From Actinomycetota bacterium (GTDB lineage Bacteria > Actinomycetota > Actinomycetes > S36-B12 > UBA5976), in contig CANKTT010000094.1 of the NCBI GenBank assembly GCA_947486505.1, positions 1 to 5,676 on the forward strand: DNA of 5,676 nt, in the 5' to 3' direction. The notes beneath the pieces are model-generated. The model was not told the origin of the DNA and did not search any database. It saw only the letters and a list, made by a program, of their open reading frames with translations. Position 1 is the stretch's first letter, and each line of letters begins with the position of its first letter. Positions 5,339 through 5,676 of this stretch are shown here, piece after piece. The translations under genes were made by a program, and so were the position numbers.

Positions 5339-5676
5339 TTAAACGCGGGATTTTAAGATTTGCTTAGTCGCTTTGAGGGCGACATAGGCAACTGGTATTG
5401 CCGATAATGCACACAACCAGCCGTAACTCAAGACCGCGATGATTACACCTGCTAATGCACCACCGATTGCGGCGCTCAAATTCATTACAAGATCAGATGT
5501 GCCTTGAGCTGGTGCGCGATAGTGATCCGATACAGACTCTGAAAGCAGGGTAGAACCCGCAATTAAGGTGCAGGACCATCCAAGGCCAAGCAGGAACAAG
5601 CCGATTCCTAACTGAATCTCATTATTGGCCGGAGACAATCCAGAAATAACAGCCGATGCGATAAGAATCAAACTTC
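5339..5676 (-). CDS. MFS transporter, C-terminal part (5' end outside window)
   Basis: This is the last 111 codons of a major facilitator superfamily permease; the frame stays open to the right edge, so the start is outside. A TTG at 5671 is an internal Leu codon, not a start. Hydrophobic segments are seen in the visible piece: the edge segment, GIGLFLLGLGWSCTLIAGSTLL, and two helices in the Gly/Ala-rich stretch SAAIGGALAGVIIAVLSYGW followed by LCALSAIPVAYVAL. Between them lies a charged loop (SDHYRAPAQGTSDLV). The GLGW...GSTLL, RAPAQG and SAAIGG patterns match the second half of 12-helix MFS permeases common in actinobacteria. It ends with a short basic tail (KQILKSRV). The substrate is not determinable. 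It converges on pxpC, so it is not in the same operon; a role in import of the pathway substrate or export of a product is possible only by proximity. Confidence 0.82.
   Translation of the reverse strand, partial: SLILIASAVISGLSPANNEIQLGIGLFLLGLGWSCTLIAGSTLLSESVSDHYRAPAQGTSDLVMNLSAAIGGALAGVIIAVLSYGWLCALSAIPVAYVALKATKQILKSRV

Noticed and set aside
1..5676. CRISPR arrays, tRNA/rRNA genes, insertion sequences, phage attachment sites
   Set aside because: No spaced direct repeats, cloverleaf-like sequence, transposase or terminal inverted repeats were seen; almost all bases are covered by ordinary coding genes.

Overview
The window reads as a compact bacterial chromosome segment, most likely from a low- to mid-GC actinobacterium. 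Hand-sampled lines give roughly 45-53% G+C. Four genes with readable starts use GTG (3) or an ATG with no ribosome binding site (1), intergenic gaps are very short, and the proteins resemble actinobacterial versions as I remember them. A streamlined planktonic actinobacterium would fit, but no rRNA or marker gene is present, so the taxonomy is inference.

Layout. The left edge (2-370, +) is the C-terminal part of an EamA/DMT-type transporter. It converges on, and overlaps by 4 bases, a complete ABC-F ATPase of the Uup-like type (2148-367, -). An 86-base divergent gap follows. It carries a candidate inverted-repeat operator and a -10 element placed so that the next gene would be transcribed leaderless. 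From 2235 to 5276 (+) lies a four-gene block with almost no spacing: a DUF1989 / urea carboxylase-associated family protein, then pxpA (LamB/YcsF family), pxpB (KipI/AHS1 family) and pxpC (KipA/AHS2 family). At the right edge (5676-5339, -), converging on pxpC after 62 bases, is the C-terminal end of an MFS transporter that continues beyond the window.

How the genes work together. PxpA, PxpB and PxpC are the known subunits of the prokaryotic ATP-dependent 5-oxoprolinase, which opens 5-oxo-L-proline (pyroglutamate) to L-glutamate. The DUF1989 gene is the first gene of the same apparent transcription unit and overlaps pxpA by 10 bases, so it is probably co-expressed and functionally linked. Some DUF1989 proteins act in guanidine/urea nitrogen metabolism as carboxyguanidine deiminase subunits, but no urea or guanidine carboxylase or allophanate hydrolase is present here. 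The most interesting possibility is therefore an uncharacterised step joined to 5-oxoproline, or a related cyclic amide, salvage. The two flanking transporters are possible but unproven partners. The ABC-F gene is probably an unrelated housekeeping neighbour.
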